Below, piece after piece: positions 35,436 through 42,855 of a stretch of 64,000 nt of DNA. The DNA comes from Bradyrhizobium erythrophlei (GTDB lineage Bacteria; Pseudomonadota; Alphaproteobacteria; Rhizobiales; Xanthobacteraceae). The translations under genes were made by a program, and so were the position numbers. The notes beneath the pieces are model-generated. The model saw nothing but the letters and a program-made list of their open reading frames with translations, did no database searches and had not been told where the DNA came from. How positions within the stretch are numbered: the stretch's first letter is position 1; every line of letters starts with the position of its first letter. The stretch is from NCBI RefSeq assembly GCF_900129505.1, contig NZ_LT670818.1, positions 8,155,001-8,219,000 on the forward strand, read 5' to 3'.

Positions 35436-35657
35436 TCAAGCGCGAATTTCGAAGAAGGTCGCAAAGTAGTGACCGGCGCGCGGTGAATGATCTTCACACA
35501 TGCGGATGACAGCATTGCGAACCTCTGGCGGCAGACCTTCGATTCGCTCCGAATTCCAAGGATCGTCGCGGCCAATCGGACTGCCGCGAGCGAGTGCGAT
35601 CGGTTGATTGCTAAAAGAAAGCAAGGCGACGCCGGCAGCGATTGCTGAATGTCGCAT
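35436..35657 (-). CDS. Small secreted protein, probably truncated at its C-terminus
   Basis: 73 residues: signal peptide MRHSAIAAGVALLSF to IALA, then RGSPIGRDDPWNSERIEGLP and PPEVRNAVIRMCEDHSPRAG. Related rhizobial proteins with the RGSPIGRDDPW start continue for some 30 residues after HYFATF with further Cys residues; here a stop follows FATFFEIRA. It may therefore be a damaged copy. No function known. Confidence 0.45.
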   Translation of the reverse strand: MRHSAIAAGVALLSFSNQPIALARGSPIGRDDPWNSERIEGLPPEVRNAVIRMCEDHSPRAGHYFATFFEIRA

Positions 35658-35872
35658 GTGAAAAAGTCCGCATGCCAGCACCCGTCCCCCGGAGGAAGGT
35701 TGCATTCGCAACGCATAGACTATCAGGGATGCCAACGACCGCTAGGGTCAATAAATTGTCCGATGGTATGTGCGGCGCATCAATTTGATCAACTTGCTGG
35801 CCGTTCCGGGTCATTCGCGTCATATGCAATGACGCGCACCCAAAGCCTGTGACCTGAGATTGGATACAAACA

Positions 35873-37093
35873 ATGTTCGTTTCATTTTTCCCCCGCCCGA
35901 AACTGTTCTTTCTGTCGGCCATCATCTGGACGGCGCTGGCGATGGCGCTCTGGTATGGCTTTGCCAGCAATCTCATCGGGCCGTCTGCGAACGGAGGTGT
36001 CGGCGTGGAGATATTCTGGTCGGCACCGTCGCTTTGGTTCGACCTCTATTTTGCGCTTTGCGTCGCAATCTTCGCCGGCGCCTGGATGGTGTTCGCGCCG
36101 CATCGCTGGGCGCCGTGGTCCATCCTCGGTTCCGCGCTGATCCTGTTCACCTCCTATTTCCAGGTCCAGGTCAGCGTCGCTATCAACAGCTGGTACGGGC
36201 CGTTCTACGATCTCGTCCAGGCCGCGCTTTCGAAATCGAAGCCGGTCACAGTCGAGCAGTTCTACAGCGAGTTGTCGACCTTCGCTGGCATCGCCCTGGT
36301 CGCGGTCGTGGTCGGCGTGATGACGCGGTTCTTTGTCAGCCACTACATCTTCCGCTGGCGGACCGCGATGAACGACTTCTACATCGCACACTGGCCACAA
36401 CTCCGCACCATCGAGGGCGCCTCGCAGCGGGTGCAGGAGGACACCATGCGGTTTGCGACCACTATGGAAGGTCTCGGCGTCAATCTGATCAGTGCCGTGC
36501 TGACGCTCTTGGCCTTCCTGCCGGTTCTCATGAGGCTCTCCAGCAATGTCACGGAGTTGCCGCTGATCGGCTCGATCCCCTATCCCCTGGTATTCGCCGC
36601 AGTGATCTGGTCGGTGCTCGGCACCGGCGCGCTGGCGCTGATCGGCATCCGGCTGCCCGGGATCGAGTTTTTCAACCAGCGGGTCGAAGCGGCCTTTCGT
36701 AAGGAGCTCGTGCTCGGCGAAGATGATCCGACCCGCGCCGATCCACCGACCGTGAGCGAGCTGTTCGGTGCCATTCGCCGGAACTACTTCCGGCTTTACC
36801 TGAACTTCATGTACTTCAATATCGGCCGCATCGTTTATTTGCAGACCGACGTCATTTTTCCCTACATCCTGCTCGGACCAACGATCATTGCGGGCAAGAT
36901 CACGCTCGGTTCGATGAACCAGATCCTGAACGCCTTCACGCAGGTCAGAACCTCGTTTCAGTATCTTGTTAACTCGTGGAGCACGATCGTCGAACTGATT
37001 TCGATCTATCAGCGGTTGCGGGGTTTTGAGGCCAAGATCGGCGGCGAACCTCTGCCTTCGATTGAGACACGGACGGAGCCAAAGTCGTTGTGA
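35873..37093 (+). CDS. SbmA/BacA-like peptide transporter
   Basis: 406 residues, the usual length. Typical SbmA_BacA sequence: [59 protein letters not shown], the [14 protein letters not shown] motif shared with ABC-type BacA-related proteins, and [19 protein letters not shown] near the end. No ATPase domain follows. SbmA/BacA imports antimicrobial and nodule-specific peptides using the proton gradient and affects very-long-chain fatty acids; in rhizobia it is needed for bacteroid survival. It lies in the island and no companion gene is obvious. Confidence 0.88.
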   Translation: MFVSFFPRPKLFFLSAIIWTALAMALWYGFASNLIGPSANGGVGVEIFWSAPSLWFDLYFALCVAIFAGAWMVFAPHRWAPWSILGSALILFTSYFQVQVSVAINSWYGPFYDLVQAALSKSKPVTVEQFYSELSTFAGIALVAVVVGVMTRFFVSHYIFRWRTAMNDFYIAHWPQLRTIEGASQRVQEDTMRFATTMEGLGVNLISAVLTLLAFLPVLMRLSSNVTELPLIGSIPYPLVFAAVIWSVLGTGALALIGIRLPGIEFFNQRVEAAFRKELVLGEDDPTRADPPTVSELFGAIRRNYFRLYLNFMYFNIGRIVYLQTDVIFPYILLGPTIIAGKITLGSMNQILNAFTQVRTSFQYLVNSWSTIVELISIYQRLRGFEAKIGGEPLPSIETRTEPKSL

Positions 37094-37117
37094 TAGTCGT
37101 AGGGTGGGCAAAAAAAG

Positions 37118-37394
37118 CTAATGACCGACCAAGCAGTTCGCCGAATTGCGATTGCGCGAAAGCCGCATGATTTGCCAAGTTTCGCTGTTGATCGGAAGAG
37201 CCTGCGCACCGGCAAGACAAGCCCTTGGCATAGAAACCAATCGAATGAGTTGCCAGCGGTGCGGGTGACGTTTTGCAGCCAAAGAGCTCTTTGGCTCCCA
37301 GCTTTGGATCATTGGGGTTAGGCAGCGGCTTCGGATCAACACTGCCTGTATCCTGGCAAGGAGCGGTCGTCGCGGTCAAATCCGCGATGGGCAA
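37118..37394 (-). pseudogene. Penicillin-insensitive murein endopeptidase (MepA-like), N-terminal remnant
   Basis: One frame gives DTGSVDPKPLPNPNDPKLGA, KELFG and HSIGFYAKG. The next frame continues CLAGAQALPINSETWQIMRL and SRNRN before a stop. Together they match the start of MepA (SVDPKPLP-N-DPKLGAKELF, TRSIGFYAKGCLAGA, LPINGxTWQVMRLSRNRNWG). The zinc-binding part (HxxGxxxD) is missing. A frameshift lies near 37220. A leftover of a cell-wall hydrolase gene. Confidence 0.65.
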
Positions 37395-37463
37395 GGCCAG
37401 CTAACGCGAAGAGGCGTTGGTGCATCCGATTGACCTGATCACACCGAATATTTAGGGAAAACC

Positions 37464-37745
37464 TCAGGGAGGTAGCGCAGATAACGCAGCGGCCAGTTCG
37501 GCCATTTCAACTTCAGGAATGGCCTTGTGAATTCTCGCGATACGGGGACTCTGTCCCACCCTCAATATGGCAATAATCGTTTCGGTATCGGGGCAACCGG
37601 GTTCCCGACAGTTGAGTTCGGTCACCGAGACAGTTACGTCGTCGGAAAGCTCGAGACAGCTTCGTGTTTCGGCTTTGATGCGATCCACCGCCTCGCGATA
37701 TCCAGGTTTAGGCCTGCGGGCGAGCGGGTTGAAAAATCCGGTCAT
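37464..37745 (-). CDS. Conserved hypothetical protein, 93 residues
   Basis: Reads MTGFFNPLARRPKPGYREAV, then DRIKAETRSCLELSDDVTVS and VTELNCREPGCPDTETIIAI. The CREPGCPDTET segment is strongly conserved-looking, and two Cys could bind metal or form a disulfide. Small proteins with this motif accompany COG0523/CobW GTPases in rhizobia; here a broken CobW gene lies directly upstream on the same strand. I infer a metal-related role shared with that neighbour. There is no signal peptide. Confidence 0.65.
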   Translation of the reverse strand: MTGFFNPLARRPKPGYREAVDRIKAETRSCLELSDDVTVSVTELNCREPGCPDTETIIAILRVGQSPRIARIHKAIPEVEMAELAAALSALPP

Positions 37746-37866
37746 TGCAGCCCTTCAACATTGAGGTAAACAAGCTCCGGTTTGTGGTACCGAAGCCGAA
37801 CAAACATTCTGCGGAGGGCGAGATCGCTCACTGCGGCACTCGCTTTCGCGGGCATGGCCATCGCGC

Positions 37867-38200
37867 TCAAGCCCTGCACGCTTCAAATCCCTCGCGTAGG
37901 ACATCCTTCGGCAGATTGCGGCCGATGAATACCAGCCGGCTTTGACGTTGTTCGGTGTCCTTCCAAGGCCGCTGGTGCCCTCCTCCATCAGCATATGCAC
38001 CGCCTGAATGACAAACCGGTCGTCGTCGCCGCGCATGGCCAGAACACCCTTGGTGCGCAGAATATCGGGTCCCAGGCGCTGGATCACATCGGAAATCCAG
38101 TTCAGGAATTTCTCCGCAACGAGGGGGCGATCGCTCACCAATGACAGGCTACTGACATCGTCGTCATGATCGTGATCATGGAAATGATCGAGAAAATCAG
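37867..38200 (-). pseudogene. CobW/COG0523 GTP-binding protein, C-terminal fragment with frameshift
   Basis: The frame begins with a His/Asp linker (DHFHDHDHDDDVSSLSLVSD) and continues RPLVAEKFLNWISDVIQRLG, PDILRTKGVLAMRGDDDRFV and IQAVHMLME. It then shifts, and the true ending HQRPWKDTEQRQSRLVFIGR, NLPKDVLREGFEACRA with TGA at 37869-37867 lies in another frame (shift near 37975). The GTPase domain is absent. CobW-type proteins load or traffic zinc; this one is dead. At its 5' side the sequence switches directly to an integrase fragment on the other strand. Confidence 0.7.
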
Positions 38201-38214
38201 GCCAACTCCAACCG

Positions 38215-38720
38215 CGAATGGTTCCAGGAAGGATGGAACTTCGCCCGCGAGAAAGCGCCGTTAGAGGTGCTGATCCCGATGATGCTCGTGCGGCATTGCG
38301 GCCTGCGACTTGACCGGCAAAGCCATGCGCTATTACGCGCGCGAGAACAAAAAGATCGTTATCCTCCCGATGATGCAGGAGCTGCAGGATTTCCTGGCCG
38401 AACTCAAGGTGCAGAGGGCTGACGGCATGATCACCGTCAGAGACGACGGAGCGCTCTGGCTTAGCGAGAAGGAGATGCAGACCCGAGTGAGCCATTGGCT
38501 GCGCGACCAGGAACGGGCTGGCCATGTCGGAAAGGGAACGACGCTGCACGGCCTCCGGGTATCCTACGCCGCATGGTGGCTGCGCAACGGCGCCACCGTT
38601 GCGGAGGTGACCGACCTGATCGGCGACCTGTCGGAACGCATAGGCAGGCACTACACCCGCCACGTCGAATCCGAGATCAACATCAACCGCGCCTTTAAGC
38701 GCGTTCAGGACAAGACGTGA
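38215..38720 (+). pseudogene. Tyrosine recombinase/integrase, C-terminal half with internal deletion
   Basis: The first piece reads EWFQEGWNFAREKAPLEVLI, PMMLVRHCGLR. The frame then changes near 38310 to LTGKAMRYYARENKKIVILP and runs through LHGLRVSYAAWWLRNGATVA, EVTDLIGD and IGRHYTRHVESE. HxLR (box II) and the catalytic Tyr in HYTRH are visible. Residues between the first Arg box and LTGKAM are missing, so it is inactive. It ends 90 bases before tRNA-Leu and reads toward it, the position expected of an island integrase. Confidence 0.75.
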
Positions 38721-38785
38721 ACAGGCTTTCCACCGAAAGTGTCTAACGCGACGGATTGGCTGTCTAACATTTGCAGGTACGGGGC

Positions 38786-38850
38786 GAAAAGGCTATGGAA
38801 ATCAAAGTCGCGGACGTGGCGGAACTGGTAGACGCAAGGGACTTAAAATC
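38786..38850 (+). repeat. Right direct repeat overlapping the intact tRNA-Leu
   Basis: Partner of 25761-25825: 41 identical bases (38810-38850) from the tRNA 5' end to just past the anticodon, plus a leader with five differences. The distance between copies is 13,025 bases. It marks the right end of the island, with the integrase remnant just inside. Confidence 0.75.
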
Positions 38851-38896
38851 CCTCGATGGCAACGTCGTGTGGGTTCGAGTCCCACCGCCCGCACCA
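38810..38896 (+). tRNA. tRNA-Leu (anticodon TAA)
   Basis: Starts GCGGACGTGGCGGAACTGG and has a D-arm with GGTAGACGC. The anticodon arm GGGA-CTTAAAA-TCCC holds TAA, the long variable arm (CTCGATGGCAACGTCGTG) marks a class II tRNA, and the T-arm reads GGGTTCGAGTCCC. The gene encodes CCA. The acceptor stem pairs except A5-C68. The anticodon and long variable arm identify leucine. A T-rich terminator follows. Confidence 0.93.
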
Positions 38897-38977
38897 GAGG
38901 TTGGCTGGTCCAATGTCGCAGGTTCCGTGACTCGCAAGGCGCATCCGTGCAAGGCGATTTGCGAATGCCTCCGGGCA

Positions 38978-39010
38978 GCTCCCTCGGTGCAAGTCGAGGG
39001 GGCTTTTCTT
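38978..39010 (+). terminator. Rho-independent terminator downstream of tRNA-Leu
   Basis: GCTCCCTCG and CGAGGGGGC form a 9-bp stem (one G-T pair) with loop GTGCAAGT, followed by TTTTCTT. It is 81 bases after the tRNA and has the classic intrinsic-terminator form. Confidence 0.75.
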
Positions 39011-39089
39011 GAGCTGATCCCGATGTGACGCGACCTATGATTTTTGCGCAATGCCATTTCGCTGAGCCGCGACCCAGCGTAATTCGCAA

Positions 39090-39389
39090 TCAGAGTATGG
39101 CAGAAATTAACGCGACGGCACCGAAGCCGGCACCCAGTGCAGCCCATTCGTGCTTCGTGACAGCCATCGCAGCTACGACAACAAGGCAGCCGACAAGAGT
39201 TGGCCATCCCCCTTGCAAGGTAGCTGCAGCAATAAACGCTACGAACAGATTGCCAGGAGCCAGGCGCAATACAAGCGGCAAACGAGCGCTTTGCGGCAGG
39301 GCACTTGCCGCCAGAAAGCCACCGGCTCGCATCGCATAGCTCGCTGCTCCGATCGCGAAGACGATGACGAACAGCCACCACTCAGGCAT
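39090..39389 (-). CDS. AzlD family branched-chain amino acid exporter subunit
   Basis: 99 residues, four membrane segments (WWLFVIVFAIGAASYAMRAG; LRLAPGNLFVAFIAAATLQG; TLVGCLVVVAAMAV; ALGAGFGAVALISAIL). The Y-x-x-RxxGF-like motif (YAMRAGGFL) is typical of AzlD. Its ATG at 39389 overlaps the end of the azlC gene by 8 bases; a start 13 codons upstream is possible. AzlC and AzlD together export branched-chain or related amino acids at the inner membrane. Confidence 0.88.
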   Translation of the reverse strand: MPEWWLFVIVFAIGAASYAMRAGGFLAASALPQSARLPLVLRLAPGNLFVAFIAAATLQGGWPTLVGCLVVVAAMAVTKHEWAALGAGFGAVALISAIL

Positions 39390-40101
39390 CGTCGCTACCC
39401 CACGTACCAACCAGCGCACCTGCACCACCTCCTATCAACATCGCCCAACTTGGGCTAATCGTACTGGCTGCGGCAACTCCGACGGCTGCAGAAACGGTCC
39501 AAGGCAGCAAATTTTGCCAACCGCGCCATTGCGTGTGTAGGAGCGCAGCGACAAACGCGAGCGGTAAGAAGGCCGCCGCGACCGCCAACGGTCCATGCGG
39601 CTTCAGTGGCAAGGCATAGCCGAGAGCGGTCCCGCCAATCCAGCCGATGGCCATCGGCAAGCTGGCCCCCAGGAGATAACCAGCATCGCGTCGGCCGCGC
39701 TCGGCCTCGGCCACAGTCATCAACCACGATGCATCCGCCAGCAGGAACAATATCGGAAGCATCACGCGTCGGGGCACGTCTGGAAACAGTTGACGGAGAT
39801 GTGCTCCCATCACGAGATACCGCGCGTTCGTCGCCACGCATGCGACGACCATCGCCGCGATCGGGGGCGGCAAGGCCCACATGCCCAGCGTTACAGCTTG
39901 TGCCGTCGCGGAATAGACGACCAAACTGAATAGCACCGCAGGTGTGAAGCCAAGTTCCAAGCCGCGATAGGCAACGCCCATGACAATCCCCGCTACCCCA
40001 TTGCTCGCAATGAAAGGAAGTGCCGCCATGAAACCCCGCCGGAACGCGGTTACGGTGCACGGGGATTCGGATGAGGTTGCCATTCTTGTGGTCATGTCCA
40101 T
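39382..40101 (-). CDS. AzlC family branched-chain amino acid exporter subunit
   Basis: 239 residues with about seven membrane segments. AzlC motifs: FRRGFMAALPFIASNGVAGI, LFSLVVYSATAQAVTLGMWA and TNARYLVMGAHLR. The start is ATG 40101 (MDMTTRM), with other in-frame ATGs at 40095 and 40083; none has a strong ribosome site. It precedes AzlD with overlap, so the two form one operon. A CDS reaching further upstream to 40620 would overlap the DoxX gene in another frame and is rejected. Confidence 0.88.
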   Translation of the reverse strand: MDMTTRMATSSESPCTVTAFRRGFMAALPFIASNGVAGIVMGVAYRGLELGFTPAVLFSLVVYSATAQAVTLGMWALPPPIAAMVVACVATNARYLVMGAHLRQLFPDVPRRVMLPILFLLADASWLMTVAEAERGRRDAGYLLGASLPMAIGWIGGTALGYALPLKPHGPLAVAAAFLPLAFVAALLHTQWRGWQNLLPWTVSAAVGVAAASTISPSWAMLIGGGAGALVGTWGSDDA

Positions 40102-40196
40102 TCGATAATAAAATGTATCGAGAGCGCGCTCGACGGGCTCATGCGAAACGCAAATGCAAGAATAGCTTTTGTAGACTCTTCCGAAAGGTTGGACGA

Positions 40197-40616
40197 TCAA
40201 GTCGTCGGGGCACGGCGCAGCGGGAGGAGGGCCCGCAGCCGGCCATCGCGCAGGTAGAGACCGCCCCAAGCAAGAACGCCGACATAGACCCCGAAGAGGA
40301 CTTGGCTGAAAAGCGGATCCTCCAGCCGTACTTTGCTGGCGACCGCGCCGCCCAAAAAACCCGTCAGAAGGATGGCGCCGAGAACAGCGGTTCGTGGTAT
40401 TGCGTACAGAATAGCGCAAGCAAGACATATAATTCCGAGGGGGCGTATGACATCCACCGGATAGCCAATTCCGACGGTGGCATTCACCACTGGCGTGATC
40501 ATCATCAGCTTCGTGACGCCATCGAACAGGAGGAACACCACCACGATGCCGCTCATGATCCAGCCAATCCAGATCATTGATCTTGCACTTGTCGCAGTTT
40601 GAGATTTCGTCGTCAT
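40197..40616 (-). CDS. DoxX-like membrane protein
   Basis: 139 residues with four membrane helices (MIWIGWIMSGIVVVFLLFDG; VVNATVGIGYPVDVIRPLGI; CLACAILYAIPRTAVLGAIL; FSQVLFGVYVGVLAWGGLYL). The pattern DGVTKLM and the PTAVLGAILLTGFLGGAVA segment identify the DoxX-like (DUF4345/DoxX_2) family. It follows the SRPBCC gene by 55 bases and probably belongs to the ArsR-controlled operon. Function of the family is poorly defined (oxidant or quinone related). Confidence 0.82.
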   Translation of the reverse strand: MTTKSQTATSARSMIWIGWIMSGIVVVFLLFDGVTKLMMITPVVNATVGIGYPVDVIRPLGIICLACAILYAIPRTAVLGAILLTGFLGGAVASKVRLEDPLFSQVLFGVYVGVLAWGGLYLRDGRLRALLPLRRAPTT

Positions 40617-40671
40617 GCAAGTGCCCTTTGGTTGAGTCGTGCGTGATGAGAAGATGCTGGTTTGTGCGAAG

Positions 40672-41151
40672 TCATTTCACCTTGAGACGCTCTGCAATAC
40701 GATCCGCGCCCATGCCGATCATCTTTGCGAAGCCCATGCTGACAGAGATGTCCCGTTCGGCGATCGAATCGAAGCGCGCGACGAGCGTCCACTTTGTCTG
40801 ATTGCCATGCTCTTCAAGCGTAACCGTACTGACCGCCGTAGGCGGAGCCGGCTTGCGGTTCTCATCCTTGATCGTCTTCCATACGAGCCGTTCCGGCTCG
40901 ACGACTTCCAGAAATACACTGTTGATTGTGAACTGTGCGCCGTTGGGAGCCTGCATGACGTGCCTCCAGATGCCGCCTGGCCGCAGGTCCATCTCGCATA
41001 CCGGATTTGTAAACCCCGGGCCGCCGTACCAGTGCACGACGTGCTTGGGATCTGTGATCACATCCCAAACGAGGGTGCGGGGTGCATCGAACATGCGGGT
41101 GACGATGACCACGGGTTCATCGAGCGAACTGGCGTCAATAATGGATGTCAC
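40672..41151 (-). CDS. SRPBCC domain protein (AHSA1 type)
   Basis: 159 residues. START-like fold motifs: VVIVTRMFDAPRTLVWDVIT, DPKHVVHWYGGPGFTNPVCE, MDLRPGGIWRHVMQAPNG, FLEVVEPERLVWK and the C-terminal helix DRIAERLKVK. These proteins bind hydrophobic ligands; the ArsR-SRPBCC-DoxX arrangement is frequent in rhizobia and actinobacteria. It lies 51 bases downstream of the ArsR gene. Confidence 0.88.
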   Translation of the reverse strand: MTSIIDASSLDEPVVIVTRMFDAPRTLVWDVITDPKHVVHWYGGPGFTNPVCEMDLRPGGIWRHVMQAPNGAQFTINSVFLEVVEPERLVWKTIKDENRKPAPPTAVSTVTLEEHGNQTKWTLVARFDSIAERDISVSMGFAKMIGMGADRIAERLKVK

Positions 41152-41202
41152 TGGGATGTTCCTTTTTTGATTCTATTTGCCGGGTGGCTCGCAGTGGCAG
41201 GG

Positions 41203-41550
41203 CTAGCTTCCTTCGTCTTTGAAGCCTTGCCGCTGCATGGACGTTAAATATTCGCCTAAGCTGTCGAGGCTTCGGTCCCAGAAGCGTCGATAGCCTTCAA
41301 GCCATTCGACGACACCGCGAAGTGGTGCAGCTTCAAGGTGGCAGGGGCGCCACTGAGCATCTCGACCACGCGAAATCAGCCCTGCCGTTTCGAGCACCTT
41401 GAGATGCTTTGAGATCGCCGCAAGGCTCATGTCATAGGGCTCGGCCAGTTCCGTCACGTTTGCGTCGCCAGTGGCCAAACGGGCAAGGAGCCCTCGCCGC
41501 GTCGGATCGGAGAGAGCAAATAACGTTGAGCTAAGCGGATCTGACGGCAT
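41203..41550 (-). CDS. ArsR family transcriptional regulator (SRPBCC-linked)
   Basis: 115 residues. Winged helix-turn-helix: LSSTLFALSDPTRRGLLARL, VTELAEPYDMSLAAISKHLK and VLETAGLISRGRDAQWRPCH. Metal-binding Cys pairs of classic ArsR are missing, so it is the SRPBCC-linked branch that senses something else. First gene of the minus-strand operon. A perfect palindrome 21 bases upstream of its start is the likely autoregulatory operator. Confidence 0.9.
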   Translation of the reverse strand: MPSDPLSSTLFALSDPTRRGLLARLATGDANVTELAEPYDMSLAAISKHLKVLETAGLISRGRDAQWRPCHLEAAPLRGVVEWLEGYRRFWDRSLDSLGEYLTSMQRQGFKDEGS

Positions 41551-41570
41551 GAATTTAACTCATTAGTTGA

Positions 41571-41584
41571 TAACCTATAGGTTA
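41571..41584. promoter_or_regulatory. Perfect 14-bp palindrome, probable ArsR operator
   Basis: TAACCTATAGGTTA is symmetric over all 14 bases. It sits 21 bases before the ArsR start codon and on the other side faces the Fic gene 136 bases away. ArsR-type regulators bind such AT-centred palindromes. Confidence 0.65.
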
Positions 41585-41643
41585 AATACAGAAAATTGGT
41601 ACTGTTTGCAAGGGGTAAAAAATTGTTCTTATGCAAAGCCCAA

Positions 41644-41720
41644 TCTCCGCAGATTAAGCGGAGAATGGGGTTGCATTTGCGGAGATAGGCGCCAATGTTC
41701 TCCGCAAAAGGTGCGGAGAA
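41644..41720 (+). promoter_or_regulatory. Array of TCTCCGCA half-sites before the Fic gene
   Basis: TCTCCGC-7-GCGGAGA (41644-41664) and TTCTCCGCA-5-TGCGGAGAA (41698-41720) are inverted repeats with the same arm, and a single TGCGGAGA lies between them (41678-41685). The last palindrome runs up to the Fic start codon, so a bound protein would block initiation directly. The Fic protein has a C-terminal winged helix that could be the binder. Confidence 0.65.
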
Positions 41721-42820
41721 TGGCGAAATATATCCACGAACTAGCGAATTGGCCGGCTTTCAGGTGGGATCGGGATTTCCTGGCCCACCCTCTTGCGGCG
41801 GTCCGGTTGCGGCAAGGGACGCTTATCGGACGCATGCAAGCGCTGGGATTCCCGCAGCAGGAAGAGGCGGTTCTCGCCACCCTGACCGAGGACGTCCTCA
41901 AATCCAGCGAGATCGAAGGCGAAATCCTCGACAAGGACCAGGTCCGGTCATCCCTCGCCCGCAGGTTGGGGATGGAGGCCGGCGCATTGCCGCCCGCCGA
42001 CCGCAATGTCGAAGGCGTCGTCGAGATGACGCTCGACGCGACGCAGAGGTTCAGGGCGGAGCTGACCCCTGAACGACTATTCGGCTGGCACACCGCGCTT
42101 TTCCCGACGGGACGCAGTGGCATGAGGAAGATCGTCGTGGGCGCGTGGCGCGACGGTTCGGCGGGGCCGATGCAAGTGGTCTCCGGACCGGCTGGGCGCG
42201 AGCGCGTGCACTACGAAGCGCCCGGGGCCGGCAAGCTCGAGGCGGCAATGAAAGCGTTCATCGAATGGTTCAACGCGCATGAGAAGATCGATCCCGTGAT
42301 CAAGGCTGCGCTTGCGCATCTGTGGTTTGTCACCATTCACCCGTTCGAGGACGGCAACGGACGTATCGCGCGCGCCATCGCGGACATGTCGCTTGCGCGT
42401 TCGGAGAACAGCCCGCAACGCTTCTACAGTATGTCGGCACAAATCCGCATCGAGCGGAAAGCCTATTACGACATGCTCGAACGCACGCAAAAGGGCGATC
42501 TCGATGTAACGCCGTGGCTCGAATGGTTCCTGGGGTGCCTGGATCGCGCCTTCGATGGAGCCGAAACCATCCTTGCGGCGGTGCTGCAAAAGGCCGAATT
42601 CTGGCAGAAGCATCGCGGCGCCAAAATCAACGAAAGGCAACGCGATATGCTCAATCGCCTGCTAGACGGATTTGAAGGCAAGCTGACTTCGAGCAAATGG
42701 GCGCTCAGGGAGAAATGCTCGCCGGACACGGCGCTGCGCGACATCACCGAACTCGTCGCGCAGGGTATTTTGAAGAAGGACGAGGGAGGCGGGCGAAGCA
42801 CAAGCTATTCCCTTGCCTGA
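41720..42820 (+). CDS. Fic/DOC family AMP-transferase with N-terminal inhibitory helix and C-terminal winged helix
   Basis: 366 residues. The N-terminal DUF4172/Fic_N region contains the inhibitory motif S62-S-E-I-E66-G67 ([S/T]xxxE[G/N]), which blocks ATP until released. The catalytic loop is H207PFEDGNGRIAR218, complete with His, Asn and both Arg. The C-terminal 60 residues (KWALREKCSPDTALRDITEL) form a winged-helix DNA-binding region. Fic enzymes attach AMP to hydroxyls of target proteins. The ATG at 41720 overlaps an inverted repeat, which suggests self-repression. No antitoxin partner gene is adjacent, consistent with class II Fic. Confidence 0.9.
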   Translation: MAKYIHELANWPAFRWDRDFLAHPLAAVRLRQGTLIGRMQALGFPQQEEAVLATLTEDVLKSSEIEGEILDKDQVRSSLARRLGMEAGALPPADRNVEGVVEMTLDATQRFRAELTPERLFGWHTALFPTGRSGMRKIVVGAWRDGSAGPMQVVSGPAGRERVHYEAPGAGKLEAAMKAFIEWFNAHEKIDPVIKAALAHLWFVTIHPFEDGNGRIARAIADMSLARSENSPQRFYSMSAQIRIERKAYYDMLERTQKGDLDVTPWLEWFLGCLDRAFDGAETILAAVLQKAEFWQKHRGAKINERQRDMLNRLLDGFEGKLTSSKWALREKCSPDTALRDITELVAQGILKKDEGGGRSTSYSLA

Positions 42821-42855
42821 CGGATGCCTTCCGGGTTGGCTTCGCCAATCGCCCG

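Noticed and set aside
25761..38850. Prophage
   Set aside because: No capsid, tail, terminase, lysis or phage replication genes occur; only an integrase relic and tRNA repeat support a generic island.
38795..39028. Protein frame reading MEIKVADVAELVDARDLKS across the tRNA
   Set aside because: This is the translation of the tRNA-Leu gene itself, a well-known annotation artefact; the same holds for the similar frame at 25770.
41720..42820. Fic toxin-antitoxin pair
   Set aside because: No small antitoxin gene flanks it, and the inhibitory motif is within the same protein, as in class II Fic enzymes.
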